Shown in pieces: positions 9,501 through 17,997 of a stretch of DNA of 64,000 bases. Source of the stretch: Alphaproteobacteria bacterium (GTDB lineage: Bacteria; Pseudomonadota; Alphaproteobacteria; Caulobacterales; Hyphomonadaceae). Where the stretch lies: the NCBI GenBank assembly GCA_018827375.1, contig JAHJYW010000042.1, positions 1 through 64,000 of the forward strand, written 5' to 3'. The first letter of the stretch is position 1; every line of letters starts with the position of its first letter. A program made the position numbers and the translations under genes. The notes beneath the pieces were generated by a model. It saw only the letters and a program-made list of their open reading frames with translations, searched no databases and was not told the DNA's origin.

Positions 9501-9679
9501 CACGTCAGGCGATCGGTTGGGTCGTGTTTGGCGGTCTTGGCCTTGCAGGGCTTTTCACACTGTTTCTGACGCCGGTCCTCTATCTTGCAATTGCAGGTCT
9601 CAGTCCAAACCGGAACAAGGCCGGCGAGGCCATTGACAAGGAATTGCGCGAGGCTGGTGACCGGGGGGCAATGGAATGA
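6578..9679 (+). CDS. RND multidrug efflux permease (AcrB/HAE1 type)
   Basis: A 1033-residue proton-driven trimeric inner-membrane pump. It has the expected twelve membrane segments and two large periplasmic loops. TM4 carries the proton-relay pair in GLIVDDAIVVLEN. The second half repeats the motif as GLMAKNGILLVEFA. Length matches the family. It lies between the adaptor and the outer-membrane factor with overlapping start and stop codons on both sides, so the complex is made from one transcript. The hydrophobic-amphiphilic efflux subfamily is clear; whether drugs, bile salts or host compounds are exported cannot be told. Confidence 0.95.
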   Translation: MAMQGSGLAQLAVRRPLLIMVMNLLIVIAGLASLLDLDIRELPDVDRPIVSVRAALPGGAPETMDAEVTSVLESAIARVSGVREIVSSSEENSSRIRVEFQPGIDLDTAASDVREAVSRVTRDLPDRVENVFVTKADDDADPIITIAFVSDVYAEDELTRIIETDIAPEILSVEGVAAVQEFGTRLRQMRVVIDPLRLNRFGLTVSDVATALRTAPFDVPVGSFRSEDQELIVRAEATAATPDLIKEVIIRGNTRIGDVAEVTLAPADATNLLRLNGVPVIGLGVVRQAQSNTIEISDAVAAKVKELDQRIRDVDIRITSDEAVFIRTSVREVVTSLLITIVIVVGTIWVFLGSWKATLVPALTIPIALIGTLAGIWLLGFSINLLTLLALVLATGLIVDDAIVVLENVQRQQANGMKRRAAAAVGTQQVFFAVIATTAVLVAVFVPISFLPSFTGRLFREFGFVLAFAVIISSFVAVTLAPAIAAQFSFRSSKRDHSALARLGGTFQTAYCRALNVCLSAPLITVVVCLLAAGGAALAYQSLDRELVPPEDRGRVEVFATGPDGVGLTYMDRQADAMEAILAPYTERGDIDAVFTIVGRYDPNRVGITATLAPWDERDFSQQELIATLRGPMSAIPGARVSVFGRGTLDSGGGNRAGLQVALTGSDYPTIFAAAREIATAIDTQSDVLTNAEISYQPTQPQLSIRVDRRRANDLNVPLDEIELTLRAMVGGEDVVDLNVRDEAIPILLESANSAVRSPADLSNLLVRAESGMLIPISSMTEFVEEGVAAELDRVAQRRAIEIEMDINTGYALADAIAEINRITSEKLPNDIGMLLQGEAANLEDSSRDVILTYAFALVIVFLVLVAQFESFSSPIVVMLIVPFGLAAAIYALFLTGISLNIYSQIGLILLIGLMAKNGILLVEFADQLRAKGNTVRDAVFEAAKIRVRPILMTVISTALGVVPLILSGGAGSEARQAIGWVVFGGLGLAGLFTLFLTPVLYLAIAGLSPNRNKAGEAIDKELREAGDRGAME

Positions 9680-11049
9680 AGCCGGCAAGATTTTTGACTA
9701 TCACTGCTGTTTTCTGCATTGCAGGATGTGCGGTCGGGCCAGAGCCCGTTGCGCCGCCATTAAACGCTCCGGATCGGTTTTTGACGGAGCCGCATATTGC
9801 CGGGTCTCTGGCGCCAGGGAATCCATGGTGGACTGGACTTGATGACGCGGTGTTGGACCAGATCATCTCTGATGTGCTCGCCGAGAATCTCTCAATTGAG
9901 TTCGCAGCGCAGAACCTGCGTCGCGCACGTGCATTGTCTTCGGCTGCCAGGTCTGACCTTTTTCCGAGCTTCGATGCCTTCCTTGATGTCGGCCTCAATG
10001 ACCAAGTCGATCCTGATTTAAATCTGGAAAGTGACGTCGTTGGCGGTGCAGCAATGTCCTTTGCGCCCGATCTTTTTGGTGGAACCAGGCGGAGCCTTCA
10101 GGCGGCAAGGGCCGATCTTGCGGCTTCAGCGTTTGATCTGGCGGATGCGCAGAGACTGGTCGTTCGGGACGCGCTGCTCCAGTATATTGAAATTCGTCGT
10201 TCCGGCGCTCGCTTGGCCCTGCTCGAGAGCTCACTTGACCTGCAGGCCCGCACGCTGGAGATCGTTGAGGCGCGCTATGACGCGGGTCTCTCGCCGGCGC
10301 TCGATGTCGACCGGGCTGCCGCTGATCTTGCGGGCACACGTGCACAGCATGGGATATTGCTCGCCCAGCGACTGGAAGCAGAATACGCGGTTTCGGTGCT
10401 CTCGGGTCGTGCGCCTATGCGCGGACAGTTTGGGGAGCCTAAGGACGATGCAATACCGGTATTCCAAAATCTTGCGTCAATCGGTCTTCCCGCTGATCTC
10501 ATCCGTAATCGACCAGATGTGCGCGCGGCCGAAAACCGCCTTGTGTCGGAGATCGCGCTAATCGGCGTGGAGATTGCCGACCTCTATCCTTCCCTCCAGA
10601 TCCCGGGATTGCTTCAGGCGGGGTCAAACTCGGCTGAGAGCCAGGCCGAAACAGTCAGCTTTTCACTCAGCGCACTCATAGACATTCCTTTGTTTGACGC
10701 TGGCCGGCGGCGCGCTGAAGTTGAAGTGCAAAGGGCTGACGCCGATGCTGCACTCGCCATTTACAAGGCGACCTTGCTAGATGCATTGCGTGAAGTCGAA
10801 ACAGCCTTGACCCGGATAGAAACCTTATCGGAGCGGCTTGTTTACCTGGAATCTGCGGTCGCTTCGAGCGAAAGCGCCTATAATCAACTCGATGCGCTGT
10901 ACCGCGAAGGACTGGCGACATTTATTGATGTGCTGGATTCCCAGCGCACACTGATTTCCAGTCGAGAAGCCGTTGTTGATGCCAGAGCGGAACTGACAAA
11001 TGCCATGGCGCTCTTGCAGAGCGCACTTGGTGGCGCCGTGTCGGGCTAG
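9676..11049 (+). CDS. RND outer-membrane efflux channel, NodT/OprM-type lipoprotein
   Basis: A 457-residue TolC-superfamily channel that completes the tripartite pump. The signal peptide ends in CIAGC, giving a lipidated N-terminal cysteine as in NodT/OprM proteins, followed by VGPEPVAPP. Two outer-membrane-factor repeats are visible, each rich in long helices with A-R-A-D-L patterns (near residues 70-260 and 275-455). The start ATG overlaps the pump's TGA (ATGA). About 290 bases without a gene follow before the next coding region; I see no strong terminator in them. Confidence 0.92.
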   Translation: MKPARFLTITAVFCIAGCAVGPEPVAPPLNAPDRFLTEPHIAGSLAPGNPWWTGLDDAVLDQIISDVLAENLSIEFAAQNLRRARALSSAARSDLFPSFDAFLDVGLNDQVDPDLNLESDVVGGAAMSFAPDLFGGTRRSLQAARADLAASAFDLADAQRLVVRDALLQYIEIRRSGARLALLESSLDLQARTLEIVEARYDAGLSPALDVDRAAADLAGTRAQHGILLAQRLEAEYAVSVLSGRAPMRGQFGEPKDDAIPVFQNLASIGLPADLIRNRPDVRAAENRLVSEIALIGVEIADLYPSLQIPGLLQAGSNSAESQAETVSFSLSALIDIPLFDAGRRRAEVEVQRADADAALAIYKATLLDALREVETALTRIETLSERLVYLESAVASSESAYNQLDALYREGLATFIDVLDSQRTLISSREAVVDARAELTNAMALLQSALGGAVSG

Positions 11050-11340
11050 GGCAGGGCAACGGCCTCTATCAAGATGCAATAAGCCGTGACGAACCAATTT
11101 GAGATGCGTCGACTTGGAGCGCTCCCGGTTTCGGAAGGGGCAGTCTGAATACTCTGAGGCATGGATTCTTGGCCGTTGGACGGACATGCGCAGCAATGAA
11201 GGCACATCGCTATGGCATTGGCGAAAGATGGCGATTCGTTCCTGTTTTGATGCGCTGAAAACGCCATCCTCAATATGATTGCATCGATTCCGGCGGTGGA
11301 CACGTATCTCTGACATTTACGTTTATACAGTTAGTTCCAG

Positions 11341-12537
11341 ATGAGCCGTTTTCGAACTCCTTGCATGGCAGCGGGCTTCACTCTTTGTGTAGCGATGCTA
11401 GCTTCGCCTTATCTGCGTGGTAATCCAGGGCTACTGGGCCCCGAAGCGGCGCGTTATCCGGAATCGGTGCAGGTCGCGGCATCGCAGCTCATCGCAGCAC
11501 CGGGTGATCAGGAGACCGCGATGCAGGCGGCGCGCTTGTTCATCAACACCGGACGCAAGATTGGTGATGCAGGCTTGGTTCAATCTGGCCTTTCTGCGTT
11601 GCAGCCCGCCCTGGAAAGCCAGCCTGATGCGCGTGCGATGATACTCGCCGCAGTCGGCAAGCAGTACCTGCACGATTTTGATGGCGCACTGGAATTGCTC
11701 GACCAAGCGGAAACCCTACAGCCACGGAACCCGACTCTGCTGCTTACGCGCGCGAATATTCTTGTTGTCCAGGGTCACACACTAAAAGCGCGTCCGGACT
11801 GCCGGGGCCTTGCGAAATCCGGGGCTTTCGACCTCGCGCTGATTTGCGCCGCTACGACCGATATGCTCTCGCCGCACGCTGATGCAGCCTTTGCGAAACT
11901 GGATCAATATATGGCGCTGAAGCCAAAGATGGAGCCTGCAATGCGTGGATATGCGCACAGCGTTCTGGCAGAAATTGGGATGTACCATGGATGGCCAGAT
12001 CGGGCTGCCGGACATTTTGTCCAAGCCATTAAGGCAGATCCGGATAGCATTCGGTCGGCAACACTCTATGCGGATTTCCTCCTGCGTCGCTCGGAGTACG
12101 AGGGAGCGCTTGACGCGCTCCAGGGTAAACCGCCAACCGACGCGGTCCTCGTTCGAAGGGCTATTGCCTGCAGTCAGCTTAAAAAATCCGGCTGCCTACT
12201 GAGGTCGCGAAGGAGCCTTCAAGCACATCTCCTTGCAGAGAAAAAAATTGGAAGTTTCGCCCATGCGCGCGAAGAAGCGCGCTATTTGCTCGACGTCGAA
12301 GGCAAGCCTGGCGAGGCGCTGGAGCGGGCGCTTCTGAACTGGACGCTGCAGCGAGAGTTTGAAGATGCTGATATCCTGCTGCGGGCAGCGAGAGGGGTTG
12401 ACGACATAGCCGCCGAACAAGTGGTCAAGTCGTGGGTGGCTGAGAATGGGTTATCCATCCCCGCTCTGTCGGTTGAACCTGGATCACATCCGCAGGCGGG
12501 TGCTGTGACAATACCTGGAAGAGGATCTTCGCTTTGA
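11341..12537 (+). CDS. TPR-repeat protein with signal anchor
   Basis: A 398-residue protein with an N-terminal hydrophobic segment (about residues 8-24), probably exported or membrane-anchored with the repeats outside the cytoplasm. Residues 45-350 show tetratricopeptide-like helix pairs, for example LYADFLLRRSEYEGALDAL and YLHDFDGALELLDQAETLQP. It has no catalytic motif that I can recognise. It opens a cluster with a HupE/UreJ permease (coupled by a TTGA overlap), another membrane protein, a DUF4331 protein and a lipoprotein, so it is probably a scaffold or assembly partner for that cluster. The function is unknown. Confidence 0.8.
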   Translation: MSRFRTPCMAAGFTLCVAMLASPYLRGNPGLLGPEAARYPESVQVAASQLIAAPGDQETAMQAARLFINTGRKIGDAGLVQSGLSALQPALESQPDARAMILAAVGKQYLHDFDGALELLDQAETLQPRNPTLLLTRANILVVQGHTLKARPDCRGLAKSGAFDLALICAATTDMLSPHADAAFAKLDQYMALKPKMEPAMRGYAHSVLAEIGMYHGWPDRAAGHFVQAIKADPDSIRSATLYADFLLRRSEYEGALDALQGKPPTDAVLVRRAIACSQLKKSGCLLRSRRSLQAHLLAEKKIGSFAHAREEARYLLDVEGKPGEALERALLNWTLQREFEDADILLRAARGVDDIAAEQVVKSWVAENGLSIPALSVEPGSHPQAGAVTIPGRGSSL

Positions 12538-13136
12538 TTTCTACATCCCTAAAATCACGCAACAGACTAATACTATTCGGTTTAATGGTTGCGGTTGCAC
12601 CTGCAGCGATAGCCCATACAGGCGAGGGGCTCACAGGAGGGTTTTTGAGTGGGTTCGTCCATCCGGTCCGGGGTTGGGACCACGTCGCGGCCATGGTCGC
12701 CGTAGGACTATGGGGCACCTTTCTCGGCCGCCCTGCGATATGGGTTCTGCCGGTCGTGTTTCCACTCGTAATGGCATTGGGCGGCGCGGCGGGGGTTATA
12801 GGTCTGCCTTTGCCCGGCGTGGAGACCGGCATTGCGATTTCGTCAGTCGTCCTCGGGGCATTGATTTTGGGGAAGGTTCGCATGCCATTGTGGAGCGCAG
12901 CGGTTATCGTCGGAATATTCGCGATCTTTCACGGCTACGCCCACGGTATTGAATTACCTACAGCCGCCAATCCGGTTTCATTTGCGGTCGGGTTCGTTGT
13001 GGCAACGGGTTTGCTCCATCTCGCCGGCATCGCGCTTGGACTGGTCACTGCGTTACCAAGAGGAGAAGTCTTTGTCCGCGCTGTCGGTGGATTGATCACG
13101 GCGGCTGGCGCTGGATTCCTGCTAGGCATAATCTGA
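12534..13136 (+). CDS. HupE/UreJ-family membrane protein
   Basis: A 200-residue polytopic protein of the HupE/UreJ family, whose studied members carry nickel or cobalt. It has a signal-like N-terminus ending near AIAHTGEG, then the family metal motif HPVRGWDH at the start of the first core helix, and a second histidine cluster IFHGYAHGIE. About six membrane segments are seen. Translation starts at a TTG overlapping the previous stop (TTGA), with GAGGA about eight bases upstream. No urease or hydrogenase genes are nearby, so the usual nickel context is missing and the ion carried is uncertain. Confidence 0.85.
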   Translation: MISTSLKSRNRLILFGLMVAVAPAAIAHTGEGLTGGFLSGFVHPVRGWDHVAAMVAVGLWGTFLGRPAIWVLPVVFPLVMALGGAAGVIGLPLPGVETGIAISSVVLGALILGKVRMPLWSAAVIVGIFAIFHGYAHGIELPTAANPVSFAVGFVVATGLLHLAGIALGLVTALPRGEVFVRAVGGLITAAGAGFLLGII

Positions 13137-13152
13137 TGGGGAAGGGCGCCCA

Positions 13153-13722
13153 ATGAACTCGATATATCTACTTGCTTCCGCTCTTTCCCAATTTGGAGAA
13201 GTCCGGGCAGGATATATTCCTGCTGATCTGAAAGTTGCGCAGGTGATACTGGTTATCGCCGCCGGCCTGTCGATTCATTGTCTGGTTAAAGCGGGTATCA
13301 GAAGGGCTTCCGTCGCATTTTGCGGAGGCGTCGCCTTGAGCAGTATTGCTTTATTATACGTCGGGCCGCCATACGGTTCGTCTACGTTTGTGATTGGTTT
13401 TGCAGTCGTGCTGGGCGTACTTACCGCGATGCGGTTCAGCGCTAATACTGCGACTGCTTCCATCATCATTTTCCTGATTGGCTCTGCGTTGACGGTAGCG
13501 AGTGTTCCGGCAAATGGGGAATTCCCAAAGGCTATGAGCCTTATGGCTGTTAACGTCATCGCAGGCGCCGGCGCCATTATATGCCTTTCGCGGCTTGTAG
13601 TGAATCTGAATCCAGAACGCGCGCCAGCGTGGCAGTCTATCGCGATTCGAATTGGTGGGTCCTGGATCGTTGCGATATCTGTTCTGGTCATCGCAGTCAG
13701 TTCGCAGACAAATTTTTTTTGA
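13153..13722 (+). CDS. Polytopic membrane protein of unknown function
   Basis: A 189-residue protein with about six hydrophobic segments, starting 16 bases after the HupE-like gene with a good GGAAGGG ribosome binding site. I do not recognise a family. It lacks the HPxxGxDH metal motif of its neighbour, though its size and topology are similar, so a degenerate paralogue is possible. It is probably a membrane partner of the same cluster. Confidence 0.75.
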   Translation: MNSIYLLASALSQFGEVRAGYIPADLKVAQVILVIAAGLSIHCLVKAGIRRASVAFCGGVALSSIALLYVGPPYGSSTFVIGFAVVLGVLTAMRFSANTATASIIIFLIGSALTVASVPANGEFPKAMSLMAVNVIAGAGAIICLSRLVVNLNPERAPAWQSIAIRIGGSWIVAISVLVIAVSSQTNFF

Positions 13723-13891
13723 ACCGACACACTGATTGTTTTGGATTGCCTGCACCATACGGCGCCGACGCTACGTATCTCTCATGCGTCTGATCCTTCA
13801 ATGGCGCAGTTACAACCCGCCTTCTTACGCTACCAGCGTCCTTAAACACGAATGAGGTGCTTTGAGCGGTAGGCCAATCTGGAGATTACCA

Positions 13892-15475
13892 ATGCAATTG
13901 AAGCGCTCCCTACTGATATCAGGCGCGGCTATCGGCGCCCTTTGCGCTGTGGCCATACCGACATGGGCGTCCAGTCACCGCGAAGCGCCCGGCACGACCG
14001 AGCAGCCCAAGATCGACGGAACTGATTTTTACATGTTCAAGAGTTACGAACCGGGCCGTGATCAGTTCGTGACCTTTATTGCCAACTACCAACCCCTGCA
14101 GGACCCCTACGGCGGTCCCAATTATTTCACGATGGATCCTGACGCGCTCTATGAAATCCACGTCGACAGCGACGGCGACGCGGTGGAAGATCTGACATTC
14201 CAATTCGACTTCGACAATCGCCTCGTCAACGACACCGGCGTGACGCTGGATATTGCGGGCAAGGATATCCCGATTGCGTTGCGTGCGGCGGGACCAGTCA
14301 GTGCGCCGGAAGATGCGGCACTCGGCGAGAACGAATACTATTCGCTGACGCTTGTCTCTGGCGATCGCAGGTCTGGCACACGTGACGCCATCACGAATGC
14401 TGCAGATGGCTCGACAGAATTCGTTAAGCCACTCGACAATGTTGGTAACAAGACCATCGCAGACTACCCGACTTACGCCGGTCAGTTCGTCTATGATGTT
14501 ACGATCCCGAATTGCTCGACGCCTGGCCGCGTCTTTGTCGGTCAGCGCGCGGAAGCCTTCGCAGTCAATCTGGGCGAGATATTCGATCTGGTGAACCTGG
14601 TTCCCATTGAAGGCGACAGCGCCCCCGGAGCGGGTGACGGCGGCGGATTTCCCGGCGGCATCACCCAAGACCGGGCAAATGATGATCTCGTTGGCAAGGC
14701 CAATGTGACGTCGCTTGCAATTGAAGTTCCGGTAGACTGCCTTGTTGGTGCCGGTAACGGAACCATCGGTGCCTGGACAACAGCAAGCCTGCCGCAGGCA
14801 AATATCGAAGACCCACTGCCAACCTACAAGCAAACGTCGCTTTATGGTGGCGCCTACGTGCAACAGTCGCGCCTCTCTGCGCCATTGGTGAACGAAGTGG
14901 TGATTGGCTTGCCGCAAAAGGACTTGTTCAATGCGGCTGAACCGACTCAAGACGGTGCATTGGCTGATTATGTTACCAACCCTACTTTGCCCGCGATCCT
15001 GGACCTCTTGTTCCGTGATGCGGTCAACCAGACGCTCGGTACGAGTATCGCCAATCTCGCTCCGACAAATATTCCGCGGGATGATCTTGTCGCGGCTTTC
15101 CTCACCGGTATCCCGACGCTGAACCAGCAGTCGATTGTGACTCCGTCTGAAATGATGCGACTGAATACCGGGATTGCTCCGACGCCGCGCGCAACTCAAA
15201 GCACCTTTGGTGTTGCGGGTGATGATCTTGCCGGCTTCCCGAACGGACGTCGACCGGGTGATGACACGGTAGATATCGCGTTGCGCGTTGTCATGGGAGC
15301 CCTGTGCTACCCGGTCCCGATCAATGGTACACCGACGGATCTGGGCTTCTGCGCGTCGGATGATGCACCGGTTGGTAATGTTGCTTTCACTGACGGGGCG
15401 CCGATCAGCGCGGCGGAGCTGAAGAATGCATTCCCATACCTGAACGATCCGCTTGCAGGTTCGCCAAACAACTAA
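13892..15475 (+). CDS. Exported DUF4331 protein
   Basis: A 527-residue secreted protein. The signal peptide (about residues 1-27) ends before SSHREAPGTTEQPKIDGTDF, the usual mature start of DUF4331 proteins, which are of unknown function. The protein is rich in Asp, Gly and Asn, with calcium-loop-like patches such as HVDSDGDAVEDL and AGDGGGFPGG. I chose the ATG at 13892 because GGAG precedes it and the signal begins there; a TTG lies ten codons upstream. It is followed after two bases by a small lipoprotein. The neighbouring TPR and HupE-like genes suggest a shared surface or metal-linked role, which is inference. Confidence 0.88.
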   Translation: MQLKRSLLISGAAIGALCAVAIPTWASSHREAPGTTEQPKIDGTDFYMFKSYEPGRDQFVTFIANYQPLQDPYGGPNYFTMDPDALYEIHVDSDGDAVEDLTFQFDFDNRLVNDTGVTLDIAGKDIPIALRAAGPVSAPEDAALGENEYYSLTLVSGDRRSGTRDAITNAADGSTEFVKPLDNVGNKTIADYPTYAGQFVYDVTIPNCSTPGRVFVGQRAEAFAVNLGEIFDLVNLVPIEGDSAPGAGDGGGFPGGITQDRANDDLVGKANVTSLAIEVPVDCLVGAGNGTIGAWTTASLPQANIEDPLPTYKQTSLYGGAYVQQSRLSAPLVNEVVIGLPQKDLFNAAEPTQDGALADYVTNPTLPAILDLLFRDAVNQTLGTSIANLAPTNIPRDDLVAAFLTGIPTLNQQSIVTPSEMMRLNTGIAPTPRATQSTFGVAGDDLAGFPNGRRPGDDTVDIALRVVMGALCYPVPINGTPTDLGFCASDDAPVGNVAFTDGAPISAAELKNAFPYLNDPLAGSPNN

Positions 15476-15477
15476 GG

Positions 15478-15771
15478 ATGAAATATATGACCAAGAACAT
15501 ATGGAAACCTTTGCGATTGGTGATGATAGCTGGCGCGGCCGGCACAGTGCTGGTCGCTTGTGGAAAAGGCGGAGGTGGCAATGACGTCTTCATGCCACCA
15601 CCACCGCCACCGCCGGCACCAGCACCGGCCAATTTCGAAGACCAGTTCGGAGCAGGATTTGCCGCTGCTTTCGGCAAAGTGATCACCGATGATCCAAATC
15701 CTGTCGCTGCAGGCGATGTGATTGATATCGACAAGACGGCAGACCCGGTGGATGTGCCCGACCCCTCCTGA
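15478..15771 (+). CDS. Small proline-rich lipoprotein
   Basis: A 97-residue predicted lipoprotein. The signal ends in TVLVAC, giving a lipidated Cys near residue 28. Then come a Gly-rich stretch, a proline-rich linker (PPPPPPPAPAPA) and an acidic tail with DIDKTADPVDVPDP. It starts two bases after the DUF4331 gene and very probably shares its transcript. I do not recognise a named family. The linker and the lack of any catalytic motif suggest an envelope tether or partner of the DUF4331 protein. Confidence 0.8.
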   Translation: MKYMTKNIWKPLRLVMIAGAAGTVLVACGKGGGGNDVFMPPPPPPPAPAPANFEDQFGAGFAAAFGKVITDDPNPVAAGDVIDIDKTADPVDVPDPS

Positions 15772-15793
15772 GCACGACAACTGGATCCACTAG

Positions 15794-15826
15794 AACGGCG
15801 GCGAACCTCTCGGTTTCGCCGCCGTT
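15794..15826. terminator. Bidirectional hairpin between convergent operons
   Basis: AACGGCGGCGAA (from 15794) pairs with TTCGCCGCCGTT (ending 15826) around a short loop. It lies between the converging lipoprotein gene and gspK and touches the gspK stop codon at 15825-15827. The T-runs are weak, but position and stem strength support a shared terminator. Confidence 0.75.
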
Positions 15827-16655
15827 ACTCTTTGTGCGTTATTCGCCGAATGGTCTGGACATCTATTCCGGCGGCATTTGTGCGCCGCGCGAGAAGAGTA
15901 CGGGAGGACATGTCAGCGCTGCTCCAGCTCACATTTGCTTCAACACTTATGAACTGGGTGGTCAGCCCTGTGCCCGCTGGAGTCAGTAGGGAGGCATCAC
16001 CGAGATTCTCCCGGGTCACGTAGCCCCCGCGGCTCCGCATGGCGAGCAGCTTCCCGGCCGAGAGAGGATTGTCGAACAGAGCGCGAATGAGTGCATCACT
16101 TGCCGTATTGAGATTGATCGTGGTCGTGTCAGGTAATGCGCAACCAATCGATGTCAGCGCAGTGATTTCCGCTTCGTCGAAACCGAAGGCGGCGAGGTCC
16201 GACATATCGCTAATAGGGCCGCCAAGAGCGATAGCGGCGACCAGCCGATCATTCCACGAGGCGTCACCCTTTACCGCAGCGACAATTCTGGCGAACATCG
16301 CCTTGGCCGCGAGATTACCATTTGCCAGATTGTTGATGTTGAACCTGGATTGCTCGTCGCGAACAGATACCGAGAACGCCCCTTGCGACAGATCGATTGG
16401 CACCTGAGACGCCAGGTACCACGCTTCGCCATAGTGATCGACGTCTGATCCCGACTGACCGTCACGCCTGAAAGCGGACACAACGGATGCTTCAGCGCCG
16501 CGTAAGAGCGCTTGCCCTTGCAACCTGTCCCCTGACTTCTGCTCGAAGGCGACCGCTTGGTCCTGGACAGTCATCAGTGTCAGCGCCATGGCGCTGGCGA
16601 ACGCGACAATGACGAGCACTTGGACAAGGACAATTCCTGATTCAGAGTGTTTCAT
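15825..16655 (-). CDS. gspK: Type II secretion minor pseudopilin GspK
   Basis: A 276-residue pseudopilin expected at the tip of the type II secretion pseudopilus. The leader is very short (MKHSESG), followed by a hydrophobic helix (IVLVQVLVIVAFASAMALTL) that lacks the usual Glu at position +5, as is normal for GspK. The globular part has the family SRFNINNLAN and TINLNTASD motifs. Its start overlaps the gspJ stop (ATGA), so the two minor pseudopilins are coupled. Confidence 0.92.
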   Translation of the reverse strand: MKHSESGIVLVQVLVIVAFASAMALTLMTVQDQAVAFEQKSGDRLQGQALLRGAEASVVSAFRRDGQSGSDVDHYGEAWYLASQVPIDLSQGAFSVSVRDEQSRFNINNLANGNLAAKAMFARIVAAVKGDASWNDRLVAAIALGGPISDMSDLAAFGFDEAEITALTSIGCALPDTTTINLNTASDALIRALFDNPLSAGKLLAMRSRGGYVTRENLGDASLLTPAGTGLTTQFISVEANVSWSSADMSSRTLLARRTNAAGIDVQTIRRITHKE

Positions 16656-17287
16656 TTGGTGAACGTGTCCGGCAGGTCGAAGAGTCCTTCAATCGACCCT
16701 GTAAGGGCGCCGGGTCGATCTAGCATGCGCATTTCTATACGCACGGCCCGGGCGTGAAGCGCTTCGTCAGTCGGCCATGTATCCCATTCGGCCCTCGCGG
16801 CGTCGATCACGGTGAAACGGGCAGTCTCTATTTCTGAATAACTGGACGTGCCACTTTTGCACTTGTCTGAAGTCCGGCGGAACGAGCGCTCCACAACACT
16901 CAGGCTTACCGTTCCGGTCGCATTGCACACTTGTGTCCGCATTTGCAGTGTGCCCGAAGCAAGCGTCAAAGACGCCGGTTCAGCCTGGGCGAAATCTTCA
17001 GACAGGTCTGACAGCATCAATTGAAGTTCCTGAATTGCATCATACCGTGCATCGATCCGCGATTGCAGACCCGCCAATGTGTCGATGAGCGTAAACCCCG
17101 CAAGACTCACGAGGCTGACAATTGCCAGCGAGACGATGACTTCGATTAATGAGAAGCCACTTTCATCATCGCGCGACAGTGTCGCTGCACCTGATGGGCA
17201 TGTGTTCTGCGTATCTGGACTCAGACGACGGAGATGGACCCATGTCGCAAACCCTGGAGGCTCATGACGGGCCACCTTATACATCAT
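16652..17287 (-). CDS. gspJ: Type II secretion minor pseudopilin GspJ
   Basis: A minor pseudopilin with the prepilin cleavage motif G/FSLIEVIVSLAIVSLVSLAGF, Glu at +5, and a C-terminal globular domain with paired cysteines. The start is uncertain. The frame allows ATG at 17287 or 17284 and GTG at 17293; all give a leader of over 40 residues, much longer than usual. A shorter, non-ATG start nearer the cleavage site cannot be excluded. As called, its 5' end overlaps the 5' end of the divergent gspN gene, an unusual arrangement. Confidence 0.87.
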   Translation of the reverse strand: MMYKVARHEPPGFATWVHLRRLSPDTQNTCPSGAATLSRDDESGFSLIEVIVSLAIVSLVSLAGFTLIDTLAGLQSRIDARYDAIQELQLMLSDLSEDFAQAEPASLTLASGTLQMRTQVCNATGTVSLSVVERSFRRTSDKCKSGTSSYSEIETARFTVIDAARAEWDTWPTDEALHARAVRIEMRMLDRPGALTGSIEGLFDLPDTFTK

Positions 17288-17997
17288 CCTCACCCCCTCG
17301 GCGCTGGATGCTGCGGGGACTTTTCACGGGCGTTGCTGGCATCGCTTTCGCCGCGATGTTGCTAGCCACCGCTCCGGCGGAAATTCTCAAGGCTTTCGTG
17401 CCCGGGTTGCGCGAGGCAAATGTCTCTGGATCCGTATTGAAAGGCGAGGCCGTGTTTCCGCAGGGATTGAGTGCCGACTGGACGCTGTCGCCATTGCGCT
17501 CGCTGACGACGGCAAGTTTCGCGGCAGATTGGGCTCTGGAAGGCGTGAATTCGAGCCTGAAGGGCAGGGTGCGATTGACCAGTGGTGCTGAGATTCTTGA
17601 TGTTGATGGCGTTGTCTCGATTGCAGAACTCAGCCACTTCGCGAATGCCGACTTTGGGGCTTGTGACCTGTCTGCGCGGCTCTCATCGGTCCGCCTGTCG
17701 CTAAGAAACCAAGCGGTCTTGCTGGAAGGGAAGGCGATGATTGGCCAAGGCAGATGCACCGGACGTGATGTGCCTGAATTGCAGGTTGTCTCCGAACCGA
17801 TCGGCGGGTCGAGTGAGGTCCTGGTCAAAGCCGCCGGCGCGGAAGGGAATGTGGAGGTCGTACGCGTAACGCTCGACACAGAAGGGCGCACCGTTTTTAC
17901 CGTGTCGCCGGCTGGTTCAGTGCTTTTCCTGGATCGCACCACGACGTCAGATACAGTTCTGGAGTTCGGCCCGCGTTTCATGCCATCAAACTCCTGA
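17242..17997 (+). CDS. gspN: Type II secretion protein GspN
   Basis: A 251-residue bitopic protein with one membrane segment near residues 25-43 (GLFTGVAGIAFAAMLLATAP) and a periplasmic beta-rich domain, matching the GspN family, an accessory of some type II systems. I chose the ATG at 17242, preceded by GGAG at eight bases; an upstream ATG at 17149 would lie deep inside gspJ. It is the only plus-strand gene within the minus-strand block: its start overlaps divergent gspJ and its end overlaps gspF by twelve bases. It therefore needs its own promoter. Confidence 0.78.
   Translation: MSQTLEAHDGPPYTSSSPPRRWMLRGLFTGVAGIAFAAMLLATAPAEILKAFVPGLREANVSGSVLKGEAVFPQGLSADWTLSPLRSLTTASFAADWALEGVNSSLKGRVRLTSGAEILDVDGVVSIAELSHFANADFGACDLSARLSSVRLSLRNQAVLLEGKAMIGQGRCTGRDVPELQVVSEPIGGSSEVLVKAAGAEGNVEVVRVTLDTEGRTVFTVSPAGSVLFLDRTTTSDTVLEFGPRFMPSNS

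Noticed and set aside
12534-13136. Assigning the HupE-like gene to urease or hydrogenase metabolism
   Set aside because: No urease or hydrogenase genes are present in the window; the neighbours are TPR, DUF4331 and lipoprotein genes.
13919-15199. A 426-codon open frame on the minus strand inside the DUF4331 gene
   Set aside because: It is antisense to a clear exported protein with family motifs and has no recognisable domain; long antisense frames are common at this GC content.
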